Shown here: in pieces, positions 50,920-59,461 of the stretch
Numbering within the stretch: the first letter of the stretch is position 1
How the letters are laid out: every line of letters starts with the position of its first letter
Assembly (NCBI GenBank): GCA_020847735.1
Contig: JADLBL010000023.1
Coordinates: 80,495-144,494, forward strand
DNA: 64,000 nucleotides
Direction: 5' to 3'
Source: Candidatus Eisenbacteria bacterium
GTDB taxonomy: Bacteria; Eisenbacteria; RBG-16-71-46
Program-made: the position numbers and the translations under genes
Notes under the pieces: generated by a model
What the model was told of the DNA's origin: nothing
The model's input: only the letters and a program-made list of their open reading frames with translations
The model's database searches: none

Positions 50920-50951
50920 TCACCCCGGTTCGCCCGCGCGAGCCGGGGTGA
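50920..50951 (+). terminator. Hairpin terminator
   Basis: TCACCCCGGTTCG (50920-50932) pairs with CGAGCCGGGGTGA (50939-50951), one wobble pair, around a 6-base loop. Confidence 0.65.
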
Positions 50952-51156
50952 TTCGATTTCGCCGGGGATCGGGCCGCCGCGACCGCAGGGCGTCGCCGGC
51001 GACGCCGCGACGACGTGGCGTACGCGCCTCGTGCGCGCCTCCGCGCGCGATCCTCAATGCCGGCGCGTTCGCGCGCGACGCGCGGCGCCGGCACGCGCCG
51101 TGCAGTGGATGCGCCACGCTTCCCCCGGATCGCGCCCCCGCCATGGAGGAGCCGCC

Positions 51157-51912
51157 GTGATCCGCCTGATCAAGCACGTCGTCGCTTCACGCCCCGCGAG
51201 GACCCTGACAGCCGCCGCCGCGCTGTGCGCCTGCACGCTGTCCGCGCCCGCCGCGCTCGCCTGCTGGGAGTGCGACGGCATCGCATGCCTCGTCTCGGCG
51301 GGCGGCGCCCGCGCGTGCTTCTACGGCGTCGGCGGCTGCGTCGCCTGGGGCGGGTGCGGAACCGGGACGCGGCCTCCCGTCGAGAGCGACGCCCTCATGG
51401 CGCTGCAGCTCACCTGGCTCGAGGCTCCGCCAGATGGCGCGATCAGTTCCGCGGGCTCGGCGGCCGCGCCGCGCATCGCGCGCGGCGTGGGCCGGCGGGC
51501 CTTCGGCGCCGCGGCGGCCCGCGCGTTCCGCGCCTCGGCCGGCGGCGAAGGCGGCACGCCCGCGGTCGTCGCGGCCATCGTCGGCTTCGGGAACGCCTTC
51601 GATGTCGCGCTGCGCGATCCCTCGGGCGGCGGGGTCACGCTCGCCTGGCAGGCCGCGGGCCGTGGCGGGCGCATCCGCGTGCGCGCGGCCGAATCGGGGC
51701 GGCCGCTGGCGGAGGAGCAGCTCGCCGAAAGCGACGCGTTGCTCGTGCCCGTGCGCTGCGAGGGCCGCGACTACGTGCTGCTCGCGCAGCCCCGACCGCT
51801 GGCACGTCTGGCGGTGCGGCTCGAATCGGAGGAGCTGGTGCGCGTCGCGCGCGACGCGGTCCGCCCGGGAAAGCCGCGGCTCGCGATCTCGGTGAGCGAA
51901 GCGCAGCCGTGA
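51157..51912 (+). CDS. Cys-rich exported protein, first of a pair
   Basis: A 251-aa protein starting at GTG 51157 after GGAGGA, with a signal peptide ending near ALA-C. The mature N-terminus is a compact cysteine module (CWECDGIACLVSAGGARACF, then GGCVAWGGCG) with seven cysteines, a candidate disulfide or metal knot. The rest is a plain strand-rich domain (LRDPSGGGVTLAWQAAGRGG, AAESGRPLAEEQLAESDALL). It shares module and layout with the next gene, 81 bases downstream. Function unknown; surface or periplasmic. Confidence 0.72.
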   Translation: MIRLIKHVVASRPARTLTAAAALCACTLSAPAALACWECDGIACLVSAGGARACFYGVGGCVAWGGCGTGTRPPVESDALMALQLTWLEAPPDGAISSAGSAAAPRIARGVGRRAFGAAAARAFRASAGGEGGTPAVVAAIVGFGNAFDVALRDPSGGGVTLAWQAAGRGGRIRVRAAESGRPLAEEQLAESDALLVPVRCEGRDYVLLAQPRPLARLAVRLESEELVRVARDAVRPGKPRLAISVSEAQP

Positions 51913-51993
51913 GCCGCGGCGTCGGCCGCGACCGATCGGCACGCGCACGCGAGCACGCCCGACCCCCGCTTCATCCAGATAAAGGAGAGTGAC

Positions 51994-52737
51994 ATGCGAA
52001 CGAGATCGGATCGTGCGGGATGGGTCTTCGGCGTGGTCGCCGCCCTGGCCGCCGCTCTGGCCTGCTGGCCCGCGGAGGTCCGCGCCTGCCAGACGTGCGC
52101 ACCGGAGATGTGGTGCGTCGAGACGGCGCGCGGCGCCCTCGCCTGCATCGGCAGCGGCGATGCCTGCCTGATGGCCGGCCGGTGCGGACTGGGCCGCGGC
52201 GGGCCCTACCTCGGGGATGCTTCGGTCATCCAGGTGAGCCTGCTCGAGGACTCGCCGGGCCTGGGCGCGATCGGGCGCTCGCGCGTGCTGCGCGGCGCCG
52301 GCCCGCTGGCGCTCGGCCGGAGGGCCCAGCGGCTCGCGCGCGAAGCGGCGGACGGCCTCGCCGGCGAGCCCGAGGTGCTGTTCAGCGGCATCGGCACCAC
52401 CGAGGGCGCGACGCTGGCGTTTCGCTCGCGGCGTGGCGACGGCTTCACGCTGCGGCGTGACGCCGACGGTCGCGGGGCGATCGTCACGGTCCGCAACCTG
52501 TGGGCGCGTCACGCCGGCGCGCTGCTGGCGCGCGAGCGGCTGGACGAGGACGACGCGCTGGCCGTGCGGGTGACGCTCGATGGCCGTCCGCGCGTGCTGA
52601 TCGTGCAGGCGCCGACTCTGCCGCACGCCGAGGCCGAAACGCGCGAGCGCGAGGCGCGTCTGGCGCTGCGCGGCGCGAACGGCTCCCGGCCCGGCCGGCC
52701 CGAGCTGCCGTTCGAGCTGGACGCCGTGGCGGACTGA
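51994..52737 (+). CDS. Cys-rich exported protein, second of a pair
   Basis: A 247-aa protein with a strong AAAGGAGAG before ATG 51994 and a signal peptide ending before ACQTC. The cysteine module (CQTCAPEMWCVETARGALAC, then GSGDACLMAGRCG) aligns with that of the upstream paralog by spacing. A strand domain follows, including ATLAFRSRRGDGFTLRRDAD, and ARERLDEDDALAVRVTL parallels the first copy. The two look like an old tandem duplication. A hairpin follows the stop. Confidence 0.72.
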   Translation: MRTRSDRAGWVFGVVAALAAALACWPAEVRACQTCAPEMWCVETARGALACIGSGDACLMAGRCGLGRGGPYLGDASVIQVSLLEDSPGLGAIGRSRVLRGAGPLALGRRAQRLAREAADGLAGEPEVLFSGIGTTEGATLAFRSRRGDGFTLRRDADGRGAIVTVRNLWARHAGALLARERLDEDDALAVRVTLDGRPRVLIVQAPTLPHAEAETREREARLALRGANGSRPGRPELPFELDAVAD

Positions 52738-52751
52738 AAGCGCGCGAGCGT

Positions 52752-52787
52752 CGGGTTCCCGGCGGTCTGCGCAGCCGCCGGGACCCG
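52752..52787 (+). terminator. Hairpin after the Cys-rich pair
   Basis: CGGGTTCCCGGCGG (52752-52765) pairs with CCGCCGGGACCCG (52775-52787) with one bulged base. Confidence 0.55.
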
Positions 52788-52856
52788 GACGCCACCGCCC
52801 GCCCGCCCGCGCGGCGGGTCTCGGCTGACGGTGCGCCGGCGCCCGCGGGCGCCGCT

Positions 52857-53939
52857 TCAGCGCCGGCGCGTATCGCGCCGCGGCGCGGCGGCCGCGCCGG
52901 ATTCGCGCGCGCGCCGCAGCGTGCGGAGCAGCTCGAGCGTCACGTAGAGCACCGCCGCGAGCACCGTGACGAGCAGCGCCGACCAGGAGCGCGGAAGCCA
53001 GGTGAGCAGCACGGCGATGGTGCCGAAGAACGCGCTCAGCGCCCACATCGCGAACATCGCCGCGCGCGGCGAGAGCCCGACGGCGAGGAACTGGTGGTGC
53101 ACGTGCGAGATGTCGCCGCGGAACACGTGCTGACGCCGCACCAGCCGGCGCACCAGCGCGAGCGCGCTGTCGGCGATCGGCACGCCGAAGGCCACGAGCG
53201 GCAGCAGCAGCGTCAGGGCGGCGGTTCCCTTGCGGTTCTCGAGCAGCGAGACGGCGGCGAGCGTCAGCCCGAGGAACTGGCTGCCCGTGTCGCCCATGAA
53301 CACGCTCGCGGGCGGAAAGTTCCAGCGCAGGAACCCGAGGCACGACCCGATGAGCAGCGCCGAGATGAACATGACATAGAAGTCCGCGTGCAATCGCCCG
53401 GTCACCCACAACGCGCAGCACGCGATCGTCACCACGCCGGCGGCGAGGCCGTCGAGCCCGTCCACGAGGTTGATGGCGTTGGTCACGACCAGCACCCACA
53501 GCACGGTGATCGGCGCGTTGAACGCGCCCAGCTCGATGGCCGGGCCGAACGGGTTCGTCAGCACCGGCACGTCGAAGCCGAACAGCGTCAGGACCAGCGC
53601 CGCGCACGCCTGCACGCTCAGCTTCACCCACGGCGAGACGTTCCAGCGGTCGTCGGCCATGCCGAGCGCGAGGATCGGCACCGCCGCGCAGGTGAGCCCG
53701 ATGAGCGGGCGCGGATCGAGCGCCGCGGCGGGGCCCGGCAGCAGCCGCGCCGCCCACGCGACCAGCAGCACGCCGGCCGCGATCGCCAGCCCGCCGAAGC
53801 GTGGCGTCGGCGTGGTGTGCACGCGCCGCTCGTCGGGCAGATCAATGGCGCCGGCGCGCAGCGCCAGCCGGCGCGCGAGCGGGGTGAGCGCGAGCGAGAC
53901 GGCCGCGGCGGCCAGCGCGAGCAGGAGGGAATACGGCAT
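52857..53939 (-). CDS. WecA/TagO-like undecaprenyl-phosphate sugar-1-phosphate transferase
   Basis: A 360-aa membrane enzyme that starts a polysaccharide on the lipid carrier. About ten membrane segments. Marks are RVHTTPTPRFGGLAI, the Asp pair MADDRWNVSPWVK, the catalytic NAINLVDGLDGLAAG, FMGDTGSQFLGL and the cytoplasmic HVHHQFL near the end. These are typical of WecA/Rfe/TagO, not MraY (which would sit in a cell-wall cluster). It is coupled to the glycosyltransferase gene by a one-base overlap (TGATG). Together they should initiate and extend a surface glycan. Confidence 0.92.
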   Translation of the reverse strand: MPYSLLLALAAAAVSLALTPLARRLALRAGAIDLPDERRVHTTPTPRFGGLAIAAGVLLVAWAARLLPGPAAALDPRPLIGLTCAAVPILALGMADDRWNVSPWVKLSVQACAALVLTLFGFDVPVLTNPFGPAIELGAFNAPITVLWVLVVTNAINLVDGLDGLAAGVVTIACCALWVTGRLHADFYVMFISALLIGSCLGFLRWNFPPASVFMGDTGSQFLGLTLAAVSLLENRKGTAALTLLLPLVAFGVPIADSALALVRRLVRRQHVFRGDISHVHHQFLAVGLSPRAAMFAMWALSAFFGTIAVLLTWLPRSWSALLVTVLAAVLYVTLELLRTLRRARESGAAAAPRRDTRRR

Positions 53940-54793
53940 CAGCGGCGCAGGGCGTTCGCGGCCAGCATGAGCCGCGCGCGCAGGTGGATGAACCCGGCGG
54001 CGAGCGTTTCGAGCGCCGGGTTCGTGCGGTGGTACTTGCGGAAGTAGTGGATCATCCCGCGGTGGCGCTCGAGGATCACGCGCGCCGCGACGCGCCCCTT
54101 GCTCGCGCCGATCGCGTGCACGACCCTGGCCGCGGCGACGAAGTCCACGGACCAGCCCGCGTTCTTCATCGCGTGGCACCAGTCCACGTCCTCGTTGAAC
54201 ATGAAGTAGAACTCGTCCATGCCGCCCACCTGCTCGATCGCCGCGCGGCGGACGAACATGCAAGCGCCCGAGACCCAGTCCACCGCGCGGTCCGACGCGT
54301 GGTCCCAGTCGGAGAGCAGGTAGCGCCGCGACCACGGGTTGCCCGGCCACAGGCGCGTCGCCAGCGAGTAGCGGTTGAACAGGAACGTCAGGTGACTGGG
54401 GAACGAGCGGGCGCTGTACTCGACCGTGCCGTCGGGGTTCAGGATGCGCGGCGCCGCGATCGCGCTGCGCGGGTGCGCGCGCATCCATTCGTGCAGCGCC
54501 GCGAGCGCGTCCGGGGCGAGCACGCAGTCGGGGTTCAGCACGAGCACGAACTCGCCGCTGCTCTCGCGGATGCCGCGGTTGACCGCCCGCGCGTAGCCGA
54601 GGTTGTCGCCCGTCTCGATCACGCGCGCCGACGGAAAGCCGGAGCGGACGGCCTGCACCGTGCCGTCCGCCGAGGCGTTGTCCACCACGACCGTCTCCAT
54701 GGACAGCCCGCCGCGGGCCTGCGCGAGCGAACGCAGGCAGGCCGCGACGTGGTCGCGGGAGTTGTAGGTGACGACGACGGCGGAAAGGTCCAT
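53939..54793 (-). CDS. GT2 family glycosyltransferase
   Basis: A 284-aa glycosyltransferase of the rhamnosyltransferase-like GT2 type. It shows LSAVVVTYNSRDHVAACLRS, VVVDNASADGTVQAVR, NLGYARAVNRGIRES, VLVLNPDCVLAPDALAAL (donor-binding), WVSGACMFVRRAAIEQVGG and DEFYFMFNEDVDWCHAMK with the catalytic region. Cytoplasmic, no signal. It probably adds a sugar to the lipid-linked acceptor made by the coupled WecA-like enzyme. Confidence 0.9.
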   Translation of the reverse strand: MDLSAVVVTYNSRDHVAACLRSLAQARGGLSMETVVVDNASADGTVQAVRSGFPSARVIETGDNLGYARAVNRGIRESSGEFVLVLNPDCVLAPDALAALHEWMRAHPRSAIAAPRILNPDGTVEYSARSFPSHLTFLFNRYSLATRLWPGNPWSRRYLLSDWDHASDRAVDWVSGACMFVRRAAIEQVGGMDEFYFMFNEDVDWCHAMKNAGWSVDFVAAARVVHAIGASKGRVAARVILERHRGMIHYFRKYHRTNPALETLAAGFIHLRARLMLAANALRR

Positions 54794-55162
54794 GCGGGCC
54801 GCTGGGGTGGGTGTCGGCGCTGCGCTCGGGATCGAAAGTCTAGCCCGGCGCGTTCGGCACTCGCGAGCGGCGAGTGCCGGGCGTGCCGCGGGCCGGCGCG
54901 AGGTCAGCGGGGGCAGCGGGCCTCAAACGAGAGCGCCAGGCCGGGCGGGAAGGTCGCCCGCATCGGACCTGGCGCTTCGTACGTCTCGAACGAATCGAGG
55001 GCCTGATCGAACCTCTCCCCACGATCTCTCCGGGTTCGAACCCGGCGCGCACGCTTCGTTCGCGGCCGGATTCTCGCGGAATCCCCGCCTCCGGCGCAAT
55101 GCCGGAATGCCCGGAAACACGTTTTCAGGCGGGCTCGGGAGGCCTTTTCGTCACGGAACGGT
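54794..55162. other. 369-base gap upstream of the glycan pair
   Basis: No gene. It holds a -10 (TAGACT 54842-54837, minus strand), a 9-bp hairpin (54855-54863 with 54871-54879) and a perfect 16-base palindrome 55030-55045 (CCGGGTTCGAACCCGG), which looks like a tRNA T-arm but has no partner structure around it. No promoter for the plus strand is visible. Confidence 0.55.
54837..54842 (-). promoter_or_regulatory. -10 of the glycan pair
   Basis: TAGACT (54842-54837, minus strand) preceded by GGGC, about 43 bases before ATG 54793. The GGGCTAGACT string is the same as at 41394-41385. Confidence 0.45.
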
Positions 55163-55642
55163 TCAGGTGGACAGGCCGGTGACCGGCCTGCCGAGCGCGG
55201 CCTCGAACCACTTTCCGAGCCGTTCCGTGTGGCTGCCGGTCCAGTACCACTGTCCGCAGGCCGGGCACCAGGTGAGCAGCGCGTTCGCGCGCGTGACCCG
55301 GCCCGGAACCTCGCCGATGGCTTCGAAGCTCGTGCGCCGATGCAGCGCCTGATTGCAGCGCGGGCAGCGGCTGAAGGGAGGTCCGGCCGGCTCGTGCGCG
55401 TTCGCGATGGCGCGCACCGCCGCGGCCGGGTCGGCGCCCGGCACGGTCACCGCGGCGACGTGGCTCCACCGGCGCGGGTGGCGCGTGCTGGTCGTGAGCA
55501 CCACGCGGCCCTCGCGCTCGGCCGCCTCGAACAGCTCCTCGAGCCGCGCGCCCGGGTGCGTGACCACGTCGAAACCAAGAAAGCGCAGTCGTCGCGCCAC
55601 GAACTCGAGCGAGGCGGCGGTGACGAAGCGGGCGGGAGGCAT
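55163..55642 (-). CDS. Mut7-C RNase domain protein with zinc ribbon
   Basis: A 159-aa protein of the Mut7-C family. The N-terminal PIN-like part reads SLEFVARRLRFLGFDVVT, FEAAEREGRVVLTTSTRH. The C-terminal zinc ribbon has FSRCPRCNQAL and TWCPACGQWYW with four Cys. Predicted RNase or RNA-binding activity. ATG 55642 is leaderless: TAGCGT sits 6 bases upstream with a TTGCGG -35. It is monocistronic. Confidence 0.87.
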   Translation of the reverse strand: MPPARFVTAASLEFVARRLRFLGFDVVTHPGARLEELFEAAEREGRVVLTTSTRHPRRWSHVAAVTVPGADPAAAVRAIANAHEPAGPPFSRCPRCNQALHRRTSFEAIGEVPGRVTRANALLTWCPACGQWYWTGSHTERLGKWFEAALGRPVTGLST

Positions 55643-55648
55643 GCCGGC

Positions 55649-55678
55649 ACGCTAACGGCGGCGACGGCCGGGCCGCAA
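55649..55678 (-). promoter_or_regulatory. Full promoter of a leaderless gene
   Basis: On the minus strand TTGCGG (55678-55673) and TAGCGT (55654-55649) are 18 bases apart. The -10 ends 6 bases before ATG 55642, so transcription should start at or beside the initiation codon. Confidence 0.6.
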
Positions 55679-55797
55679 CGCGAGGCGGCGACGCCCGGGA
55701 TCTCCGCGGCCGCCCGTGGAAGTCCACGGCGCAGGCCCCGATGCGTCGTCGCACCCGCAGTTCAAGGCTTTGCCGGGCAGGCGCTTAGAAGACAGTG

Positions 55798-55826
55798 TTG
55801 ACGCTCCCGGGTGCCGCTGCCACCTT
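55798..55826 (+). promoter_or_regulatory. Candidate promoter of the nitroreductase gene
   Basis: TTGACG (55798-55803) and CACCTT (55821-55826) are 17 bases apart. The -10 is poor, but its distance to ATG 55835 (8 bases) again fits a leaderless start. Confidence 0.35.
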
Positions 55827-55834
55827 TCGTGCCC

Positions 55835-57049
55835 ATGGAAGGCCATCCAGGGGGCGCGCCCCGCCCGCGACCGTCGCGGCCGGAGTTCACCACCCTCACG
55901 CTCGACCGCCGCCGCTTCCTCGTGCTGCTCGGCGGCGCGGCGGCGTACACGGCGATCGCGCCCAGGCTCGGATGGGCGGACCGGGGATCGCGCCCCGCGA
56001 CGGAGTCCGTCTGGACGCTGCCCGAGTCGCTGCCGGTGAACGCGCTCGATGCGACGCGCGCGCTGATCGGCGCCGCGATCCTCGCGCCGAGCTTCTGGAA
56101 CGCGCAGCCGTGGCGCTTCGAGGTGGATCCGGCCGAGCTGCGCCTGACGCTCGACCCCGACCGCGCGCTGCCGGCGTGCGACCCCGACCAGCGCTTCGCG
56201 ATGATGTCGCTCGGCGCCGCGCTCGAGAACCTGCTGGTCGCCGCGCGCGCCTGGGGCCTGCAGCCGACGGTCCAGTACCTGCCGTTCGGGACCAGCGTGC
56301 GCGCGGGCGCTCCGCTCGTGGTGGCGCGCGTCACCTGGACGCCGGGGGATCAGCCGCGCGACCGGATGCTGTTCGCCTCGCTGCCCGACCGGCGCTCGAA
56401 CCCCGACCATTACGGCGGCCGCGCCATCACCATGTCGGCGCGCGCGCAGCTGCTCGCGCAGGTGCCCGAGGACCTGCGGCTTCACTGGATCGACGACCGC
56501 AACGAGATCCGCCGCGTCGGGCGGCTCGTGCGCGAAGCGACTGAGTCCATCGCGGCCGACGCGGTGGCGCAGGCCGAGCGCTGCCGCTGGCTGAGGCTCT
56601 CCGACGGCGCCGCCCGGCGCCACGGCGACGGCGTGACGCCCGAGCGCATCGGCCTCGGGGGCCCGCTCGGCTGGCTCGCCGCGCGCGCGCTGCACCCGCG
56701 CAGCCTGCTGCACGGCTGGGGCACCGGAAGCTGGGCGCACGAAGCCGAGGACACGGTCCGCTCGAGCGGCGCGCTGGCGCTGCTCACGACCCCGAAGCGC
56801 TCCGACGCGACCGCGATCGTCGCCGGTCAGGTTTACGAACGGCTGGCGCTGCAGGTCGCGAACTTCGGGCTCGCCCAGCAGCCGCTCTCGGCGCCGATCG
56901 AATCGCCGAAGCACCGCGCCGCGCTGGCCACGCGCTTCGCAGCGGCCGGCGAGGAGCCGTTGCTGCTGGTGCGGCTGGGCCACGGCAGGCCGCCCGACCC
57001 GGCGCCCCGGCGCGCCGTGGCGCTCGTCAGCACCTGGCGCAACAGCTAG
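55835..57049 (+). CDS. Tat-exported Acg-like nitroreductase
   Basis: A 404-aa protein. A twin-arginine leader (LDRRRFLVLLGGAAAYTAI) is followed by the FMN-binding nitroreductase fold of the Acg/TM1586-like type: ATRALIGAAILAPSFWNAQP (the first FMN-binding helix, normally S-x-x-N-x-Q-P-W), VDPAELRLTLDPDRALPACD and LGAALENLLVAARAWGLQP. The C-terminal half reads SGALALLTTPKRSDATAIVA and ERLALQVANFGLAQQPLSAP. It would work in the periplasm as a flavoprotein. GTG 55811 is an alternative start. Its stop codon lies inside element C. Confidence 0.87.
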   Translation: MEGHPGGAPRPRPSRPEFTTLTLDRRRFLVLLGGAAAYTAIAPRLGWADRGSRPATESVWTLPESLPVNALDATRALIGAAILAPSFWNAQPWRFEVDPAELRLTLDPDRALPACDPDQRFAMMSLGAALENLLVAARAWGLQPTVQYLPFGTSVRAGAPLVVARVTWTPGDQPRDRMLFASLPDRRSNPDHYGGRAITMSARAQLLAQVPEDLRLHWIDDRNEIRRVGRLVREATESIAADAVAQAERCRWLRLSDGAARRHGDGVTPERIGLGGPLGWLAARALHPRSLLHGWGTGSWAHEAEDTVRSSGALALLTTPKRSDATAIVAGQVYERLALQVANFGLAQQPLSAPIESPKHRAALATRFAAAGEEPLLLVRLGHGRPPDPAPRRAVALVSTWRNS

Positions 57050-57231
57050 CCCGACCTATTCACGAGCCCGTGGCCTGCAAGTGACGGCTGCCCGCGAATC
57101 GCTGCGTCGCAGGGCTGGCCAGCTTCCTCGACGTGTCACCGACACGACTGCGTCGCTGGCCAGCCCTGCTCCATGCGCTTCACGGGCATCCGTCACTCTC
57201 GGCTCACGGTTCATGAATAGGTCGGGCTAGC
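57045..57231. repeat. 187-bp MITE-like element C (inverted repeat)
   Basis: Left arm from GCTAGCCCGACCTATTCACG; the right arm is its inverted form ending GTCGGGCTAGC. The two arms agree over most of about 75 bases, including the inner AGGGCTGGCCAG. The preceding gene's stop lies inside the left end. A solo arm is at 41387-41450, and shorter look-alikes of the end are at 6425-6447 and 54842. No transposase is present. Confidence 0.8.
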
Positions 57232-57436
57232 GCAGGGGGCGCGCCATTGAGTCGGGCTCCGGGCGAGCTGCGGTTTCCCGGCCACGTGAGCCGTCGCCGG
57301 CCCTCCGGCGTGCTCGCCGATACGAAAAAGCGTAAGCAACGCCGACATTGCATATCCAGCAGCCGAGGTGTCCAATTCGCGCGCGTCCGGGCAAGGTCAC
57401 CGAACCACGCAATCACCTGCGATATCGGAGATATCC

Positions 57437-59434
57437 ATGAGTCTCCCCAGGCACGCTCCGGTCAGTCGCGCTCCGCGCGCGCACGGTTTCCGCATCGCGC
57501 TGTCCGCCGCCCTCGCGCTGCTCGCCGCTCCCGCGTTCGCAACGCACTACGTCGTGGATCTCAACGGCGGCGGCGACTTCGCGACCATCAAGGCGGCGCT
57601 CCACCAGCAGTGGTTCCAATGGCGCGACTCGATCTTCATTCACCCCGGCTGCTACCCGGAGACAATCGCCCTGGATCTGCCCGTCCCCAGGTACCTCGGC
57701 CCCCTGAGGGAACCGGGGTGGATCGAGATAGACAGCCTGGCCAGTACAAACTATTGGTCGATGGCGTGCGTGCTCGACCACCTGGTATTTCGGACCCATG
57801 TCGAGCTTGGCTATGGACTCTTCCAATCGGCGGAGTTCCGCAGTTGCGTCTTCAAGAGGGGCATTTCCAGTGGCGCGGTGCTGCCGCCCAGTTTCATTGA
57901 TTGCGATTTTCATGGGCTGGCCAAGTTCGGGACGATCGAGAATCCCGGATATCCCATCTTTCGAGGATCGCGGTTCCATTCGGCACCGCTGAGCTTCGCT
58001 GCATCCAACGGGGATGTTCGTGCCATCGATTGCACCTTCGAAGGCCCGGCGGATACGCTGATTCACCTCTTCAGGGCCACAAATGACGATCGCGTGTCCT
58101 TTGCTGGCTGCACCTTTTCACAGGCGGATCATGGGATCGTTGCGGACTTCGGGTTCGGCGCCGGGCTTGTGGTGCGAGCGAGTGTGTTTCGTGATCTGGA
58201 GAAGGCCGGGATCTGGTACGAGCAAATCGAGAAGGTGCCGCCGTGGTTCTTGACTTTTCCCTTCGGCTGTGAAGTCGACGACTCGCGCTTCGAAGCTTGC
58301 GGCGAAGCTGTTCACTGGCGGGGGCTTCTGTCGGACTCGACTGGTCGCTGGGTAGGTGTGAACGTGCTGTTGCAACGGGATACGGTGGTTTCGTGCACGA
58401 GCAACGGCCTCGACGTCGGACCGCTCTCACGAAGCGGGATCTACAACTGCCTGATCGACGGTAGCGGCGGAGCCGGAGCGGTCGTGCGGCAGGAGGTCCC
58501 GGCAACAGGCGGGAGTGACGACGGGCTGTCCATCTTCGTCACGATCTCGACGTTCAGGAACAACCGCGGGGACGGACTCGTGCTCAGGGACACGGCCGCC
58601 ACCGCTCACGAGTCCGTGGTCAACGACTTGCCCGGGCCCGATTTTTGGATACGTGGGTGCACGTTTTCGGGAAACGGTGGGCGCGGACTCGAGGTGAGCA
58701 CCGCGGACTGGAGCGTGGAGGGCTGCACCGCGCTGGCCAACGGCAGTGACGGGTTCGCGTGGTCCACGTCGGCGCCCGGAATGCCGAGCGAACTCTCGTC
58801 GAACACCAGCGTGTTCAATCGTGGTGACGGCTACCGCGCCACGCGACCGACGCGGCTCGGCGACTCGCTGCAATTCATCCAGAACAACCTCGCCGCCATG
58901 AACGCCGGCGCCGGGTTTCGCATGCCCAGCGTGCCGTTCGGGTCGCTCGCGCGGAACGACTCCTGGGGCAACTACCTCGCGCCGTACCTCGGCGCGTGGG
59001 GCTCGCTCGACAGCAACCTGGCGGTGAACCCGCGCTTCTGCGACCTCCCGGCCGGCGTGACCGGGCTCGGGCTCGAGCAGGGCTCGCCGTGCGGGCCGTC
59101 GGGCGTCTACGGCCTGATCGGCGCGCGGCCGGAGGAGTGCCCGAACACGCTCGCGGTCGGGTCCGGCGCGCCGTCCGCGCTCGCGTTCGCCGTTCGCCCC
59201 AGCATCGCGCGCGGCCTCGCCGAGTTCGTGCCCCCAGCGACCGGCGGCGAGGGCGTCGTCGAGCTCCACGACCTCGCGGGCCGCGTCGTGTGGCGCGCGC
59301 CACTGGGACCTGCGACCAGCGTCGTGCGCTGGCACGGCGAGGGCGAGAGCGGCCGCGTGCGCGCCGGGCTCTACTGGGCGCGCTTCACGTGCGGCGCCGA
59401 GCGCGCGACGCGGCGGCTGGTGTGGCTGGAGTAG
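57437..59434 (+). CDS. Exported right-handed beta-helix protein with sorting domain
   Basis: A 665-aa protein. A long signal peptide runs to about residue 36, and ATG 57437 follows CGGAG. Residues 37-560 show the pectate-lyase-like helix: VVDLNGGGDFATIKAAL at the entrance, then repeated short strands with Cys/Asn turns (FIDCDFHG, AIDCTFEG, SFAGCTFSQ, WIRGCTFSGNGGRGLEVS). The end is a FlgD/type-A-like domain (VELHDLAGRVVWRAPL, VRAGLYWARFTCG, TRRLVWLE). No catalytic residues are recognised; a polysaccharide- or surface-binding role is inferred. The middle is less GC-rich than the flanks. Confidence 0.85.
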   Translation: MSLPRHAPVSRAPRAHGFRIALSAALALLAAPAFATHYVVDLNGGGDFATIKAALHQQWFQWRDSIFIHPGCYPETIALDLPVPRYLGPLREPGWIEIDSLASTNYWSMACVLDHLVFRTHVELGYGLFQSAEFRSCVFKRGISSGAVLPPSFIDCDFHGLAKFGTIENPGYPIFRGSRFHSAPLSFAASNGDVRAIDCTFEGPADTLIHLFRATNDDRVSFAGCTFSQADHGIVADFGFGAGLVVRASVFRDLEKAGIWYEQIEKVPPWFLTFPFGCEVDDSRFEACGEAVHWRGLLSDSTGRWVGVNVLLQRDTVVSCTSNGLDVGPLSRSGIYNCLIDGSGGAGAVVRQEVPATGGSDDGLSIFVTISTFRNNRGDGLVLRDTAATAHESVVNDLPGPDFWIRGCTFSGNGGRGLEVSTADWSVEGCTALANGSDGFAWSTSAPGMPSELSSNTSVFNRGDGYRATRPTRLGDSLQFIQNNLAAMNAGAGFRMPSVPFGSLARNDSWGNYLAPYLGAWGSLDSNLAVNPRFCDLPAGVTGLGLEQGSPCGPSGVYGLIGARPEECPNTLAVGSGAPSALAFAVRPSIARGLAEFVPPATGGEGVVELHDLAGRVVWRAPLGPATSVVRWHGEGESGRVRAGLYWARFTCGAERATRRLVWLE

Positions 59435-59461
59435 ACGCCCCGGCCGCGCAGTGTGCGCGAG

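Noticed and set aside
55030..55045. T-arm-like sequence CCGGGTTCGAACCCGG suggesting a tRNA
   Set aside because: On neither strand is there a matching acceptor stem, anticodon arm or 3' CCA at the right distance; it is simply a 16-base palindrome.
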